Positions 1 to 11,703 of a stretch of 64,000 nucleotides of DNA are shown one piece after another. The stretch comes from Stereocaulon alpinum (lineage: Eukaryota > Ascomycota > Lecanoromycetes > Lecanorales > Stereocaulaceae). The stretch is from the NCBI GenBank assembly GCA_018257865.1, contig JAEUBA010000004.1, positions 714,762 through 778,761 on the forward strand, read 5' to 3'. Every line of letters starts with the position of its first letter. Position 1 is the first letter of the stretch. A model generated the notes under the pieces. That model was not told where the DNA came from, did not search any database, and was given only the letters and a program-made list of their open reading frames with translations. The position numbers and the translations under genes are program-made.

Positions 1-462
1 TCCTTACTCACAGAAGTTACACGGGTATTGAATTTAGTACGTTCTTGTAGACCATACCGTTTCCATAGCTGGGTGATCTGGGAGACAATTTGTTGACGAT
101 CTGGGTAGCCAGAGCTCCATTTGACGGAAGGATGGAAGCGATACATGATGCTATGAATCTGGAGGCCGGAAGTGTTGTTGACTTTCTGAGGTTCTGTCAA
201 CAAACTCTAATTGAATTAGCGGATGTTGACTTACGGCCCAAATGCCCCCTAGGCTCTTTTCATCACCGGCTTCGAATATCGTGACATCAAAACCATGGCC
301 GACGCAATGAGAGGCTGATGACACCCCTGTCAAGCCAGCACCAATCACGGCGATTCGAGGCCTGTGAAGCTGGGCATGTGGTGGGGGTGGGATGGGAGAT
401 AGCAATTTGTCTAGGATCCATTGAAGGATTGAATAGAGGTAGAGGATTGGGTGAAATTCCAT
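1..462 (-). CDS. Flavin-containing monooxygenase-like protein, 5' part (runs off left edge)
   Basis: N-terminal part of an FAD-dependent monooxygenase of the FMO/Baeyer-Villiger superfamily. A hydrophobic N-terminus (EFHPILYLYSILQWILDKLL) is followed by the dinucleotide-binding motif VIGAGLTGVSSA at about residues 34-45 and by FEAGDEKSLGGIWA, as in FMO proteins. A 49-nt intron (186-234) with GTAAGT donor and CTCAG acceptor restores the family-like join GGIWA-K-VNNTSGLQIHSIMYRF. Exon 1 is 462-235 and exon 2 runs from 185 off the window. The start is the ATG at 462; the frame is open further upstream only through a GTG, which is not a usual fungal start. Family members oxygenate small nucleophilic or ketone substrates with NADPH; the substrate here cannot be read. 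A membrane anchor at the N-terminus is inferred from hydrophobicity. The active site and NADPH motif lie outside the window. Confidence 0.85.
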
Positions 463-1650
463 GATAGGTAGTCTGTCATTAACATTCACTCAGAAATGCC
501 TCTCAATTGATCCAAACCGAAGACGATGAGAGATCAATCAAACGGGCAGGGACGTGCCTTCATATAAAACTTTAGGAATCCTATATTTCGGCAATAGACG
601 GAAGTATGACAAAGCTTAGCAGCGGCTATCGGCCCGCGTCAACGCTCCCGTCACCACCGTTAGGGCAAGAGCCTTAAATATTGTAATGGCGTTGGTCGTA
701 ACGTTATTTTTTTTGTTCTCTCACTTCATTATGACATCAGGATCAAAGTATTCTTTGTTGGTCGCGAGTATAATTCATGTATTTTCGCTAGAGTCAAGTC
801 TGTACTGCACATATCTCTACGCGAGCAGAAAATATCGGCAAGATGCATGGAGGTCAATTCGTAGCCCTAACGCCCCAGCCGTTTCCGTTAAGTAGGCAGA
901 TTTGGGCGGGCTTTAGGGGACAAGGCCCCCTAGGTAGGCAGAGACAAAAGCTTGACAACTTCGGGTCGAATCTAGGGGGCCTGATATGCACCTTCCCAGG
1001 TACCCCACGATACTTCTCTAGGCGATACGTACGGTTTGGAGGCATTTCGGAGGACTGGCTTGGCTGCTAGCGCTGTCCCAGAAATTTTGATATCGACCTC
1101 CGTATTAACCTTACATCACCCAAAGCCTTGGTTCTGACGAAAGCTACCTTACTTTCATCTCGACTCAGCTAATATTCTACGCCTTTGTCCTTGGAAGTAG
1201 CTAGTAGCGATTACATCTCAAGCTGAAACATCCGTATACTTTGTCCCAAGTAAGAGATTCTCTCATCCCTGGCCAGTTTGAGCTAGAACCTACTGACTTT
1301 CTACTCCTCATAAGCAGCGACCTGTTCAGTCTATACTCTTTTAGTGAGACAACAGACTTTGGTTACTGCTACTCTGGAGCAAAGGTAAATCAAGACGTTC
1401 GACACTCCAAGGTATCAGGCTGTGTCAACTAGGCTTAGCGGGTCGGAGTTTAGAAAAGGCTGTCCTATTCATAGGTGCGCCGCTCACGAAGTGATGCTGT
1501 ATATCAAAGGAAGTTTATATCCGATTTCGTTCCGTCTTATACGGGGTCAGTTGGTGTAAATGGTGTAGCCTAAATGGAAACCTTCGTAAAAGCGTATTGC
1601 ATTGCTGGCTTAAGACAAAGCAAAGTGCATACAGTGTAACCGTCCTGCCC
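463..1650. other. Intergenic, no gene recognised
   Basis: About 1.2 kb with short open frames only, none with family features or convincing splice structure. Around 895-1045 there are GC-rich runs with CCCCCTAG/CCTAGG words that look like remnants of repetitive DNA, but no terminal repeats or duplications were found. Confidence 0.5.
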
Positions 1651-3477
1651 TTACCCTTTCAAGCTTGATCCTCCTTCCCTCCATCTGATGCGTCCTGGAG
1701 ACTCCATACCTCCCTCCCCTCTAATCAAGTTCCCACAATGTTCACGCCATGGATCTTCTCGGGCTTTGTTCTTTCTAGTCAAATCCTCACCGATAATTAC
1801 CAAGTCCGCATTCTTCCCTACTTCTAGACTACCAATCTCATCACCCATGAGCACTTGCTTTGCAGCATTGGTCGTCACGCCCCTTAGCGCCGTTTGAAGA
1901 CCCACGCATTGCTTCCTGCCCAACACCTCGCCATTCGTCATCAACCTTGAAATACCTGTTTTGATGTACAATAATAGGGCCACATCAGTGACGCGAGAAT
2001 CGCTATTGAACGAGAAACAGAGTTCGTGGCAAATATCGTCGTGAACGGGATCGATCCGCATGGCGCGGTCATGGCCGAGGACCCATTCCTTGAACGCTTG
2101 GCCCTAGTAGTAGACATGGCCAAGCGTGTGAGGAATACCTAAGCCAAGATTGGCGGCACGCTCGACTTGATTGCGGGAGGTGACAGTAAAGTGCTCAATC
2201 CGATGCATGATCTTCTCATTGTTATTCTTGGACATCATCGCCTCATAGCAATCGAGAGTTTGGTCCGTCGCTCGGTCGCCGTTCGAGCGCACTAGTAACT
2301 GCCACCCCTTGGACATCCATTTGGACATCAATCCTGTCAAAGACGTTTCCTTTTTGGAGTCGTAGGGATAATTCAGTGTGCCGCACGGATCGCCGTTCGG
2401 ATTCAGATTGTTAATGTAGGGCTCATTGACTGCAGCTGTGAATCCCTGAGTCGAGCCGTCGGCCCAGTACTTGATAGAGCGGACAGTAACGTTGCCAAGT
2501 AGTACGGGTGGGGTTTCGCTAGGCACAAGACCTTTTTCGGCAGAGTTGATGGAAACGGCGCCAAGGATGCGTACGGGCAGAGGTGTACATGCGGAGTTTT
2601 TTGTAACAGCCGCCATAAGCTGGAGATCACTATCCGAAACACTACCAATTCCTGCGTCGAATACGGTGGTACAATCTGCTCCTGCCCAACTTCGGAAAAC
2701 AGGCACACACAGAGTTGCCCACTGGTCGACAGTGGACGGTTTGGGAATTGGGCGGCTACTTTAACAATACCGAGTTCGACCACAATGCCTGTGAGCTTGC
2801 CATCTTTCCTGGTGAAATTCGGGTCTGTGGTGTCAAGAGGAATCCCTGCTCGGTTGAGTGCCTCGGTATTGACGTACGCGAGATGTCCAGATAGATTATT
2901 AATGAAGTTCGGAACATGAACAGTCTCTCTATTGATCGTGCGATCGGACCACGCGTCTAGAAGGTCAATGTTTAGGTCACAATATTGTGCAACCCGCGAT
3001 GGGTCCCACCCAAAACCCGCAACCCAAGAGGCCTTGTCTTTGATGTTGGCCACATGCTCCCTCCATAGCCTCGGCTTCCGCACGCGACTTAACTTGCAGC
3101 GGTGAAAAATCGATCAAGTAGCCTTTGGCCAAAGCTGTCCCGAGCACGTGTAGATATGATTCAATGAAGCCAGGGAGCAGACAGTTGCCTTTTGGATACT
3201 TAATGTGCACTTCAACTCCAGCGACTTGCTTGGCAATTTGCTCGCTCTGAGCGAGTGAGCCAGCAGCTATGATCTTAGCACCATAAACGGCAAGGATCTC
3301 GACGGTCGAAAGCTTTCCGCCGGCCATGGTAATGATGGTGCCATCGGTAAAGATGGTCGCCGTGTCGTTCGTTGGCGGAGCACCCACGGGCGCGGACATT
3401 CGCACATTGCTCAAATCAAGATCTTTTGAAAGTGCTTGAGCGAGCCTGTGGAGCCGTGGATCACACGAATGGTCCAT
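1651..3477 (-). pseudogene. Decayed YtcJ-like amidohydrolase (amidohydrolase 3 family)
   Basis: Three consecutive frames together read as one metal-dependent hydrolase of the YtcJ/amidohydrolase-3 type. In order they show FTDGTIITMAGGK, an LPGFIES segment, ASWVAGFGWDPSRV, WADGSTQGFTAAVNEPY, MHRIEHF and a C-terminal GSLEVGKNADLVIIGEDL. The frame breaks by a single-base shift near 3070 and again near 2745, and is stopped by TAG at 2104-2106 where the surrounding frame suggests Trp. No plausible fungal introns repair the shifts. The metal-binding HxH expected after LPGFID is absent (ESYLH), which points to loss of function rather than sequencing error alone. The TGG-to-TAG change reads as C-to-T in a CpA context on the plus strand, the usual signature of repeat-induced point mutation, though one site proves nothing. 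Family members hydrolyse amide or ester bonds of varied small molecules. Confidence 0.8.
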
Positions 3478-4294
3478 GTTCAGTTGTCAACGAAAGTGTT
3501 GGGGGTTAGCACATGTAGTAGAACGAAGTTACAATGGGACTTTGTACAAGCAGTGAGGCTGAAAAACACTGGCTCGCAACATTGTGGGAGCCAATATATA
3601 GAAACGCTCAAGAAGATGCCGTTCTGTAGCACTATTGGAATGAGATTACTGCAGGCAACGTCATAAATGCGACATTAGTACAGCACTTAGCCATTGTTGG
3701 AGGTTTAGCCTATCGGAGATCAAGTATCCAATGCAGGATGGGATTCAGCTGTCAATATTGCAGATGGCGTTCCTGGATTGGCATGTTGAGGCGGGTGTGG
3801 CTGGCTGAGTAGCGACTTATCTGGCGAACGTCATGCTCCATACCAAAAGCGCCTTAATTCACCGCACCTAATGTAGGCTTCTCCCATACTCGGCACAGTG
3901 CCTCCATAGTATGCGTTGATTTCTTCACTCCTTGCACTACTGTGCTGTCAAATCAAGACCAGTGCGTGCTAGTGGAGGATTTTGCAACCATGCCTTAAAT
4001 GTGGCTTGGGACCTGGGTGGAGTAGGGGTGGTGGGTGATGTAAGTTATGTAGCTAGACCTAAGACTATGTCCCAATAACCCCAAGTCAGCTGTATCAAGA
4101 GTACAGGCGTCTTTGAGTTGCATACCCCCTCCCGTGTGTTCAGCATCCGGGTGGCTGTATCACTGAATCTGTCCATATCTCAACTCCAGACCAAACCTCT
4201 TCTCATAGCCAATATGTACAACCGATGCTGGCCTGCCGTAGCTTCGTAATCCCGTTCATCATGTACACCATATCTCTCTCCCTTCATGTTCCTC
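3478..4294. other. Intergenic, no gene recognised
   Basis: About 0.8 kb between the decayed amidohydrolase (upstream side) and the 3' end of the E2 gene. Both flanking genes are on the minus strand, so this should contain the promoter side of the pseudogene and the 3' flank of the E2 gene. No supported ORF. Confidence 0.5.
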
Positions 4295-4920
4295 CTAGTC
4301 CTCCCCCAAGCTAGCCCTAACGTTCGCCCTACACCGCTTCCGAAACTCTTTCGGATCCTCCCTCCACATCCTCGCGGCCTCGACATTGGCAGGGCTCTCA
4401 TCATTTGGACTGCTCAACATACTAATGACGCTGAGCAAGATTGTCTCCGGTGTCTGAACGGGCGACCATCGTTCTGAGGCGGACTCGTAACCGTAGGGGT
4501 CGTTGGTGGGGGCGTGCAGGATAGATATGCAGACGTCGCCGGTAGTATATACTGCAAATGACTCAATGGGTTAGCTGTTTGTATTTTGAAGACGCAAGTG
4601 AAAGAAGGACCGACTGTTGGGGTGAAATATAGGCGTCTGAAAAGTCATCTTTGGTGGTAAGTGTGGATACTCCAGGGGGAAAATGAGATGAGCGCGGTAG
4701 AACCCTCCTAGAAGTCTTAATCAGGATCTTGCTGAGCCATGAAATTGGTAGTATTGCTCGTACCGCCATAGTACTTGCAATCATCAGAGATCATTAGCAT
4801 GACCTCCCACTCGAAGATGTTGTCCTTCACGAGCCCACAACTTATACCGGGGATGTCCTTGTCGCTTTGCATCTGTTTGAGCTGCCGGCCTAATAGCGCT
4901 GAGGCCGCTGAGCTTGTCAT
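4295..4920 (-). CDS. Ubiquitin-conjugating enzyme E2, Ubc7/Ubc15 (UBE2G) class
   Basis: E2 enzyme of 168 aa, accepting ubiquitin on a catalytic Cys and passing it to substrates with an E3. Exons 4920-4764, 4707-4615 and 4551-4295; introns 4708-4763 (56 nt) and 4552-4614 (63 nt, donor GTCGGT). Splicing gives an uninterrupted UBC fold: N-terminal helix SALLGRQLKQM, the FYRAHLIFPLEYPHLPPKM strand-loop, HPNIY, the active-site segment GDVCISILH (Cys near residue 90), then a 13-residue-type acidic/NDPYGYESASERW loop insertion characteristic of the Ubc7/UBE2G class, and SPVQTPETILLSVISMLSSPNDESPAN. The start at 4920 (MTSSAASALL) matches the normal family N-terminus. The MISDDCKYYGG stretch is more divergent than in typical members, so this may be a paralogue rather than the main ERAD-type E2. 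Confidence 0.92.
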
Positions 4921-5531
4921 GGTGGTGGTGACCCTGCGAACGCCCCGGGCGTTGTGTGCAATGCTCCAGGCTGTGTAGGCGGTATGTGCTGATGGACTCT
5001 TCAATTTTTGGGGGCTCGTTCTTCGGAGAAACGTGAAGCTGATGCTGGCCGTGTCAGGTTCAGGTAGGAGAAAAGAACGGGCATAGAATGCTCGTTGAAT
5101 ATGACTGTAACAGGAAGCACGCTGGTTGAAAAGTGTCTGTTGAGAGCAGGTAAGCTCGAAGGAAGGTCCAAGTCCGATAGCGGAATTGCTCCGGCGGGCC
5201 TCGGTCGCGCCTTCCCATTGGCCAGTTATCCTAGAACGCATGAGTGTGGACCCTCCCATCACGGTGGTATTGGAAGCAACGTGGCCGAGCGTTTGACTTA
5301 TGTGTTGTAAGATCATACTCATCTGTCCAAGTAAAGCAGCTCACGCAAATAAGCTGGAGATCTGGACATTGGTTCGCACAAAATTTGCACTCTTCATACA
5401 TCGTTCGAGCAACAAGCCTTCTCGTATTCCAGAAGTGACTCTAACCCATGCCGCGTGCCGATACAGGAAAGGGTGTTTCGCTGTACGCGAAGCTCATATT
5501 GTGTCAACGTTGCAAGGTTCCTCCCTCAATC
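4921..5531. other. Intergenic: upstream of the E2 gene, downstream of the GPI-protein gene
   Basis: About 0.6 kb. The minus-strand frame of the E2 gene stays open for 130 codons upstream of its start, but that stretch has no family similarity I can see and begins after the expected promoter. It is most likely 5' leader. No other supported gene. Confidence 0.5.
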
Positions 5532-6509
5532 TTACAGGAAGACTGGTATGAGAATCAGTCCACCGAAGGCAGCGCCATTCATGAACGCGTTGCCAGGATA
5601 CAGTTTATTCGCAGCTCCTTTCGCTGTTGCTGACGCACCCACAATACGTGTCGTAATTGTACTTGTCCGTGGTCCAATGGTCATTCCTGGGACGGTACTC
5701 GCTGCTTCAGTTGTGACTATGTTAACGGTGCTACCATTAGCGATAGTCAGTATAGCTGTTGCCTCGGGGACAACGCTTGATGGTATCGTGGTGCCTGGGA
5801 TAGTCGTCGTGTATACAAGCTCTTCGCCTAACGCTGTGGCCGGGATAGCACTCTCACTTCCAGAAGCTGTATATTGGGTAGGAAGTGAGAGCGTTGCTGT
5901 ATCTGGCTTGGACGGTGAGGAAGGCGAACCATAGATGTTGTCCGGTGTTCCATCTGCCAAAGTGTAGTTTCCGCTGATCAAATTGGCCGTAGAGCCGTCT
6001 GAAGAGGTGTAGTCGCCAGATGTAATTTGGCCATAACTACCCCCAGGGAGGTAGTAATTTGTGGTGTAATTGTCCTGAGACGTTAGCTACTGACTTAGCA
6101 GTGGCTGAGTTCGAAGTACTAACATAGCAGAATGGGAGGTTGTAGTCTTGGAGAAGAAGGCATTGGGTCCCATCGACACCTGTGAACAGGTCAACCTTAT
6201 CCAATATATAAAGCTTCGACCCGACTGCTTACAGCACAGGCTGCCACCTGACGCCCTAACACGGAGCTCATTCCCATCTCGATAATTATCCCGCTTTTTA
6301 TTCTTGTTGTTGTCGACGGTGTGAACAATATCAACAAAGACCGAGGACAATGCGCTGCCGACTGCAGGCTCATTTGTTGTAGAGGCGCCCTTCGGGCTGC
6401 ACACCGTATAGCTCTTGGTGCAATCTGCTCTTGCACCTAAATCATTGCCGCAGATTGTTATGTGCATATGGTAAAACAAAATCAGGACAATGGCGGTTGT
6501 AGGGAACAT
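5532..6509 (-). CDS. Secreted, probably GPI-anchored Ser/Thr-rich protein with N-terminal Cys module
   Basis: Predicted 291-aa extracellular protein in three exons: 6509-6233, 6179-6124 and 6074-5532 (introns 6180-6232 and 6075-6123). A signal peptide (MFPTTAIVLILFYHMHITIC) leads to a cysteine module: CTKSYTVC, then CCVDGTQCLLLQ and PFCYDNYTTNYYLPGGSYG, completed only after splicing. The C-terminal half is Ser/Thr/Pro-rich (likely O-glycosylated) and ends in AFMNGAAFGGLILIPVFL, a short hydrophobic tail after small residues, as in GPI attachment signals. I recall similar CC-x-DGTQC...FCYDxxTTNY proteins as a conserved, functionally uncharacterised fungal wall-protein group; that is memory, not a search. 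Role in the cell wall is inferred from architecture. Confidence 0.8.
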
Positions 6510-8746
6510 CTTCTTGAAGGGTTTGAGGCTTTAAGCCTAGGGTTACTAAGTCTGCGACGAGGAACAAAGATCCAATAATTTTGCGACTATCAGGGAGCGA
6601 GCAATCGGGAGGTAAGACAGGAATCTTAGACGCGCGGATGGGGTTCATGACCAGCATTTTGAGGCTGTCTGGCTTGCGCAAGGTACATATGCGCTGTCGA
6701 GGAGAAGCTGCATGGGCTATCGGTCCGGGACTATCACCGCGCAAACCCGAGTATCGAAGTCCTTCCAGCGCGTGACCATCTATGTTGCTGGCCATGACTG
6801 TCATAAGAGCCTCCTGATATGATAATCTTGTCCATCCGGTGGTCAGCAATTCGGCCGAGATTGTAGGTACGTTTGGGACTGGTATGTACCTTAGATCTGG
6901 CAAAGGGTCTTGACAGGACCCCTTCCCCACAACGAGGGCCGACCCGGAATCTATCGAAATTTCTTGGCATTTACCCCTTGAACCTCATAAACAGGCCAGT
7001 ACCGTAATTTGTTCGCTTGGCCGATTATTCCGCCTCAAATGAAAAGTTAACAGCCTCTTTTCCTCTGAATGCAAATGCTATAACGGCGAATGGGTACGGC
7101 AACTCCATGAACACGAAGCATGAAGGGCTACAGGTTATATCTACCAGTCTTGTAAAATTCCGCCAGGTGCTTTCCACTATGCCTTGTTTGTTCACCTAGT
7201 CGAGTGGACCGAGTGCCGAAATTCCTGGCTTCAACCGGTTTCTTGATCCATTGTTCGGAGCTCGTGGATTCTGGATCTCTGTGTTCAAGAGCGTCTAGCC
7301 CTTACACTTGCACGGGAGACAGAAGAAATTTCTCGTTATACGTAGCTCGACCGTTCCTTGTTTGGATCTGGCTTGCGATCTAATCCACAAACTGATACAA
7401 CGGTCAAAGCGAATCTTAACTCTAGACTATTCGCACGGACAATGATCTGAACATTCGGCTGCTATTCCGCCAGGAGATTATTCGTGGATCGCTACCCCGC
7501 AACGGTACTCACCCACTCTGCTTGGACTTAGTAGCGTCATCTTGCTAGCATAATTGCCATGGCTCCCCTTGGCTTGCCGAACGTCATGATCGCGAGGAAA
7601 CAGAAGCCTGTCCGGAGTTCGATTACCCTGTCATTTCAGGCTCGTGATCGATAGACATGCTCGACTCTGCCACCATCATCGACGACCGTTCGGCTCATAG
7701 CATTCTCGAACGTAGAATGGCTACTAGAAAAATCCCCACAATTGCCGAAGAGCAGCTAACTTATTGTCTGAGGATCCCAGGCCGATCTACCTTCAGGTTT
7801 TCCTGCTGTGCAGAATCGCTTTAGTTTAACAATTGCGCTTCGATAGGATGGCTAAACGCAAGGAATCAGCGGTCAAATCCCAACGCACGGGCAACTCTGA
7901 CGGCGTTACGCGACTGCCAATGGCAAATCTCCTAGTTTCGTTATTCGCGTGCTCCGTTAAACTAGTACCTGCTTCAGGTGCTGTTCAAAAACTTAAGGCG
8001 CCTTTGAAGATCAATTATTGCGGGCAAAATATTGAGCCATCATTCTGCCGCACCAGTCGGCAAAGTCGGAGGTCCCAGAGGTGAGTAATTGGGATAAATG
8101 CGTCGTCTAGCCATCGAAGTCTGGAATGGAAATTGGTACCAATCTGGGAGCTAAAGCCTCGTGTCATGAACGTTGTACCAGCCACACGATTACAGGGGCC
8201 CACGACCTTGCAGTAGCTCCCTTCGTGACCATGTGCTGTCGCAAGCCAGTGGCTTCTGTAATCTTCCATTTGGATTGGCGATCTTACACCTCAAGTCAGC
8301 TTGTACCTGTCTAGAACTCTTCTCTTGCACCTCGGTATACGCCATGTCTAATAATCTCCCACCCGCTTTTGGCAACATCTTGACGTTTCCCCTAGACCGG
8401 AATTTTTACACAAATGAAGTTTTACAATTGGTACTGCGCTTTTTCTTTCTGTGCTTACTACTGGCAAGTCTCTGCGAACATAATCCTGACATTCACGTAC
8501 GGACAATAATGATGCACTTTCAGTGAGGCTGGAATTTCCTGGCAGTCAACAGTCATGTACTGTCAGTGATGACCGGGAATTCTATGCTATAATCTTACCA
8601 GATCACAAACTCAACCATAACCCCTTCTCGTCTTGTCCAATACCGATTTGTCAGTCACGAAGGCTTGACCTTTATAAACAACTGGTCTACCTACGTCTGT
8701 TTCTTGCAAGGCTCACAGAATTCAGTATCGCTTGATCATCTATATC
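6510..8746. other. Gene-poor stretch of 2.2 kb
   Basis: Several frames of 60-160 codons on both strands but none with recognisable domains, signal peptides or coherent introns. The 160-codon minus-strand frame at 6442-6930 overlaps the start of the GPI-protein gene in another frame and looks fortuitous. The last few hundred bases should hold the P450 promoter. Confidence 0.5.
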
Positions 8747-11223
8747 ATGGGGTGGATATGCTCCGCTGTGATCTGTCCATCTATGGAATTGTGGCTCTGG
8801 CTAGCTTTTGCTGCCGTAGCATCAGGTCTTTTGAGTGTTGCTCATACAGCTCTTGCGGGCCCGTTGTCAGACATCCCAACCATTCACTGGCTCGCAAGAT
8901 GGTCCCGATTCTACAATCTCTACATCAAGTATTTCCATAGCATTCGGACTGTCCACTACGAGGCCCACATCAGCAGAAGTGTTCCTGGTGACTACCACCC
9001 CATCATAAGAGTTAGTCCAAATGAGGTGTCGATCATGACCACTGAAGGCATCAAGGCAGTATGGGGTGCCGGTTTCGAAAGATCTCCGTGGTACGACGTG
9101 TTTGCGAACTTTGGGTAAGCATGAGGTTAGACCAAGGAATTCCATAGCTAATTCTGGGATTCAGAAAGCCGAATATGTTCTCGTCTACTTCTAGTCGAGC
9201 TCATTCCAGCCGGAAACGCGTTTTCGCCTCGGCGTATTCGAAGACTGCGATTACCCAAGACAGAGTACAAAACATCATTAACTCACGTGTAGCCAAGCTT
9301 GTAGGCTTCGTAGGACGCCAGACCAGCAGCGACGAGACATTCTCTGGGACCAGTGGCCCAGTTGTGATTAGGAACGTATTGAGAGCCCTCCAAGCAGACA
9401 TCTTCACAGCCTTTGCATTCGCCGACGAAGCAGGTACCACGTTCCTAGACAATTTGAAGAAGGGACCAAACACCCTGGAAGACTTGAATATGACAGCAAT
9501 GGACCTCTTCCACGATGAGAAACGCGACGAATTTTTCTTCTGGGAGAGCGAAAAGCCTTTCAAGTATTTTGCAAGTCTTCTGGCGCGAAACGGCCTGAAA
9601 TCCCATGAGACGGCCCAGCGATGGTTGATGGACCTCATCAGACCTTACGAAGCTAAAGCGCGATCAAAGAAGTCGATTCAGTCTTCGGATAAGAGCATCA
9701 AGCATTTCAATTGTAGTGTTTATGATAAGTTACTACTCTATGAGAACCCCAAGACAGGTAAGCCACTGGACTGGACGGAGCGGGCCAGCGAGATCATGGA
9801 CCATGCTGGTGAGGGAATTCGGCGCTGAGAGGAGATTTTGAACTATGCTGACCATGGACAGTTGCTGGGCAGGACGCTGTACCTGCTGCCCTTGAGTTCA
9901 TCTTCCGGCAAATCAGCACCCACCCAGATGTGCAATCTAAGATGCGACTAGAGTTGTTGACATCCTTACCTCTCAGCGCACAAGACCGGACTTTCGCTAT
10001 GATTGACAGTTTGTCCTACGTAAATGCTGTGGTTATGGAGGGTCTTCGGCTAGTCGATACCATCTCTTCATACCAGACGCGCGTTGTACCCAAAGGAGGC
10101 TGCGTCATCTCGGGCTATCATCTACCTGCAGGCGTAAGCATCTTCTTTTCCTCCTCTTCCACTTCTACTTCTTCTTCGAGTCAGCAAATATGTATAGAGA
10201 TTAATCCGGAACCAGACCATTGTCGCCGCCCAACCCCACATTACCAATCGCCAGCCAGATATTTTTCCCTCTCCTAACATGTTCAACCCTTCACGGTGGC
10301 TTCTTCCTCGTGAGGAATATCGGACTCTTGCCAAAAGCATGTGGACGTACTCTAGCGGTCCTCGAAGTTGTCTTGGTAGGGAGTTATCGTTAGCCAGTAA
10401 GTGTTCACAATCTCCTCCACTAGCTTCTCCGATTCACTGATAAGTCTTAGTCATCAAGACTGTCCTTGTAGACATATACACACGATACAAGACTACATTA
10501 CTCGAGGAGAACCGTGCTCAGAGGCGGACATGGGAGGGTGCTGATTTTATGGCCGAAGTCTGCTTCGAAAACGTCCTTGCCTGCGAAGATGGCGAGTGGA
10601 TTGAGAGACGAATGCTACAGCCATCACTGGATCCTGCAAGCGCCCAGAGGCAGATCGAAGAGCCATTTAGGAGACGCTCAATCTTCGAATCAGGTTTCAG
10701 CAGCTTCAAATCCATGCCAGCGGGTGATAACGATTGCCAAGAAGCTTTGACAAGTCCAACTCATAGACCACTAGCTGCGCGTCCCCAATTCAACACCGAC
10801 CCGTTCGCTAAAGCTAAGGAAACAACAGAACCACGACAGGCTCATCGCAGCCTCGACCCTTTGGTTGAAGACAATGAGAAGATCGCGCCAGACGAAACCC
10901 TCCCCAACGGCGAACAAACTCCAGGCAATGTTCCACCTCACCAGCACATGAACGCACAAGCTTGGTTAGGACATCTCAACACTCCGAGAAAACCATCACT
11001 CGTGCCAGCGCTACTTGACCAATCGATGGGCGCTCAGGGACAGAAAGGCGGCGAGCAGAGAGAGGAGATCTCACGGAGACCTTCGATGATGCTCATGGGT
11101 GAGGAAGATGGCATGCCCCCATTGGAAAAATCTGTCGTGCGGGCTGCTAGGTCAAGGAGACCAATGCTGAAGCATAGGAGTACGGCTCCTGAGCGGGTCG
11201 ACGGGGTGCTACAGGGAAGTTAG
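8747..11223 (+). CDS. Cytochrome P450 with a ~220-residue C-terminal extension
   Basis: Five exons (8747-9114, 9165-9808, 9862-10133, 10216-10396, 10451-11223) give 745 aa; P450s are normally about 500. An N-terminal membrane anchor (MELWLWLAFAAVASGLL) is followed by PNMFSSTSSRAHSSRKRVFASAYS, the I-helix VAGQDAV (usual AGxDTT, here without the Thr pair), the K-helix MEGLRL (ExxR), FNPSRW and the heme-binding YSSGPRSCLGRE with the axial Cys. The first aromatic of the heme motif is Tyr instead of Phe. After the normal end (SLAIIKTVLVDIYTRYKTTLL...) the frame continues into a charged, Pro/Ser-rich, apparently disordered tail ending VDGVLQGS. The expected product is an ER-bound monooxygenase using a P450 reductase; substrate unknown. 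The loss of the I-helix Thr may affect oxygen activation. No clustered biosynthetic genes are adjacent. Confidence 0.88.
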
Positions 11224-11703
11224 GAAATAATACATAACAGGGAACAATCGCTGTATATATGGAACAACAGGCATTGAAAATGTAGACATCGCCGCAGGTT
11301 TGATGGCATGAAGAGGACTCGATGTACGTGGCGCTGAAGAGGACCAAAACATGTGGAATCGTTATGTTCGTGTCAAGGAAAATATATCCTTTCTTGATTA
11401 AGCATTCAAACGTACATTTTTTGACAATCATAGTTCTCACGCAAGGCCGTCGTGCTCTCTGCGCGGGTAATCCTGTTACATGAGTTACCGACAAGATCTT
11501 GTAAGGTGTAATTAGAGTGTCCCATTCGGACCGCGAATCTCAGGCGCTGTGACATCTTGTAATAGCAAAAATCTTGAGCTGAAATCTTGAGCTGCTCATC
11601 GTCAATGAGCTTGGCATTCTTGGCACGGGTAATATTGCCTACATGGAATACCACAATAATAAAATTCTGCTTCTAGAGAACCTGCAGCTTTACAACCCAC
11701 AGA
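11224..11703. other. Intergenic between P450 and Lcp5-like gene
   Basis: About 0.5 kb, no supported ORF. It must contain the 3' end of the P450 transcript and the promoter of the next plus-strand gene. Confidence 0.5.

Noticed and set aside
4717..5322. 201-codon extended frame upstream of the E2 gene
   Set aside because: The E2 N-terminus at 4920 matches the family; the upstream 134 codons are not E2-like.
5455..5934. Plus-strand 159-codon ORF
   Set aside because: Exact antisense of the Ser/Thr-rich part of the GPI-protein gene; a mirror of its biased composition.
8747..11223. Secondary-metabolite gene cluster around the P450
   Set aside because: Neighbours are wall-protein and housekeeping genes; no synthase, terpene cyclase or cluster regulator is nearby.
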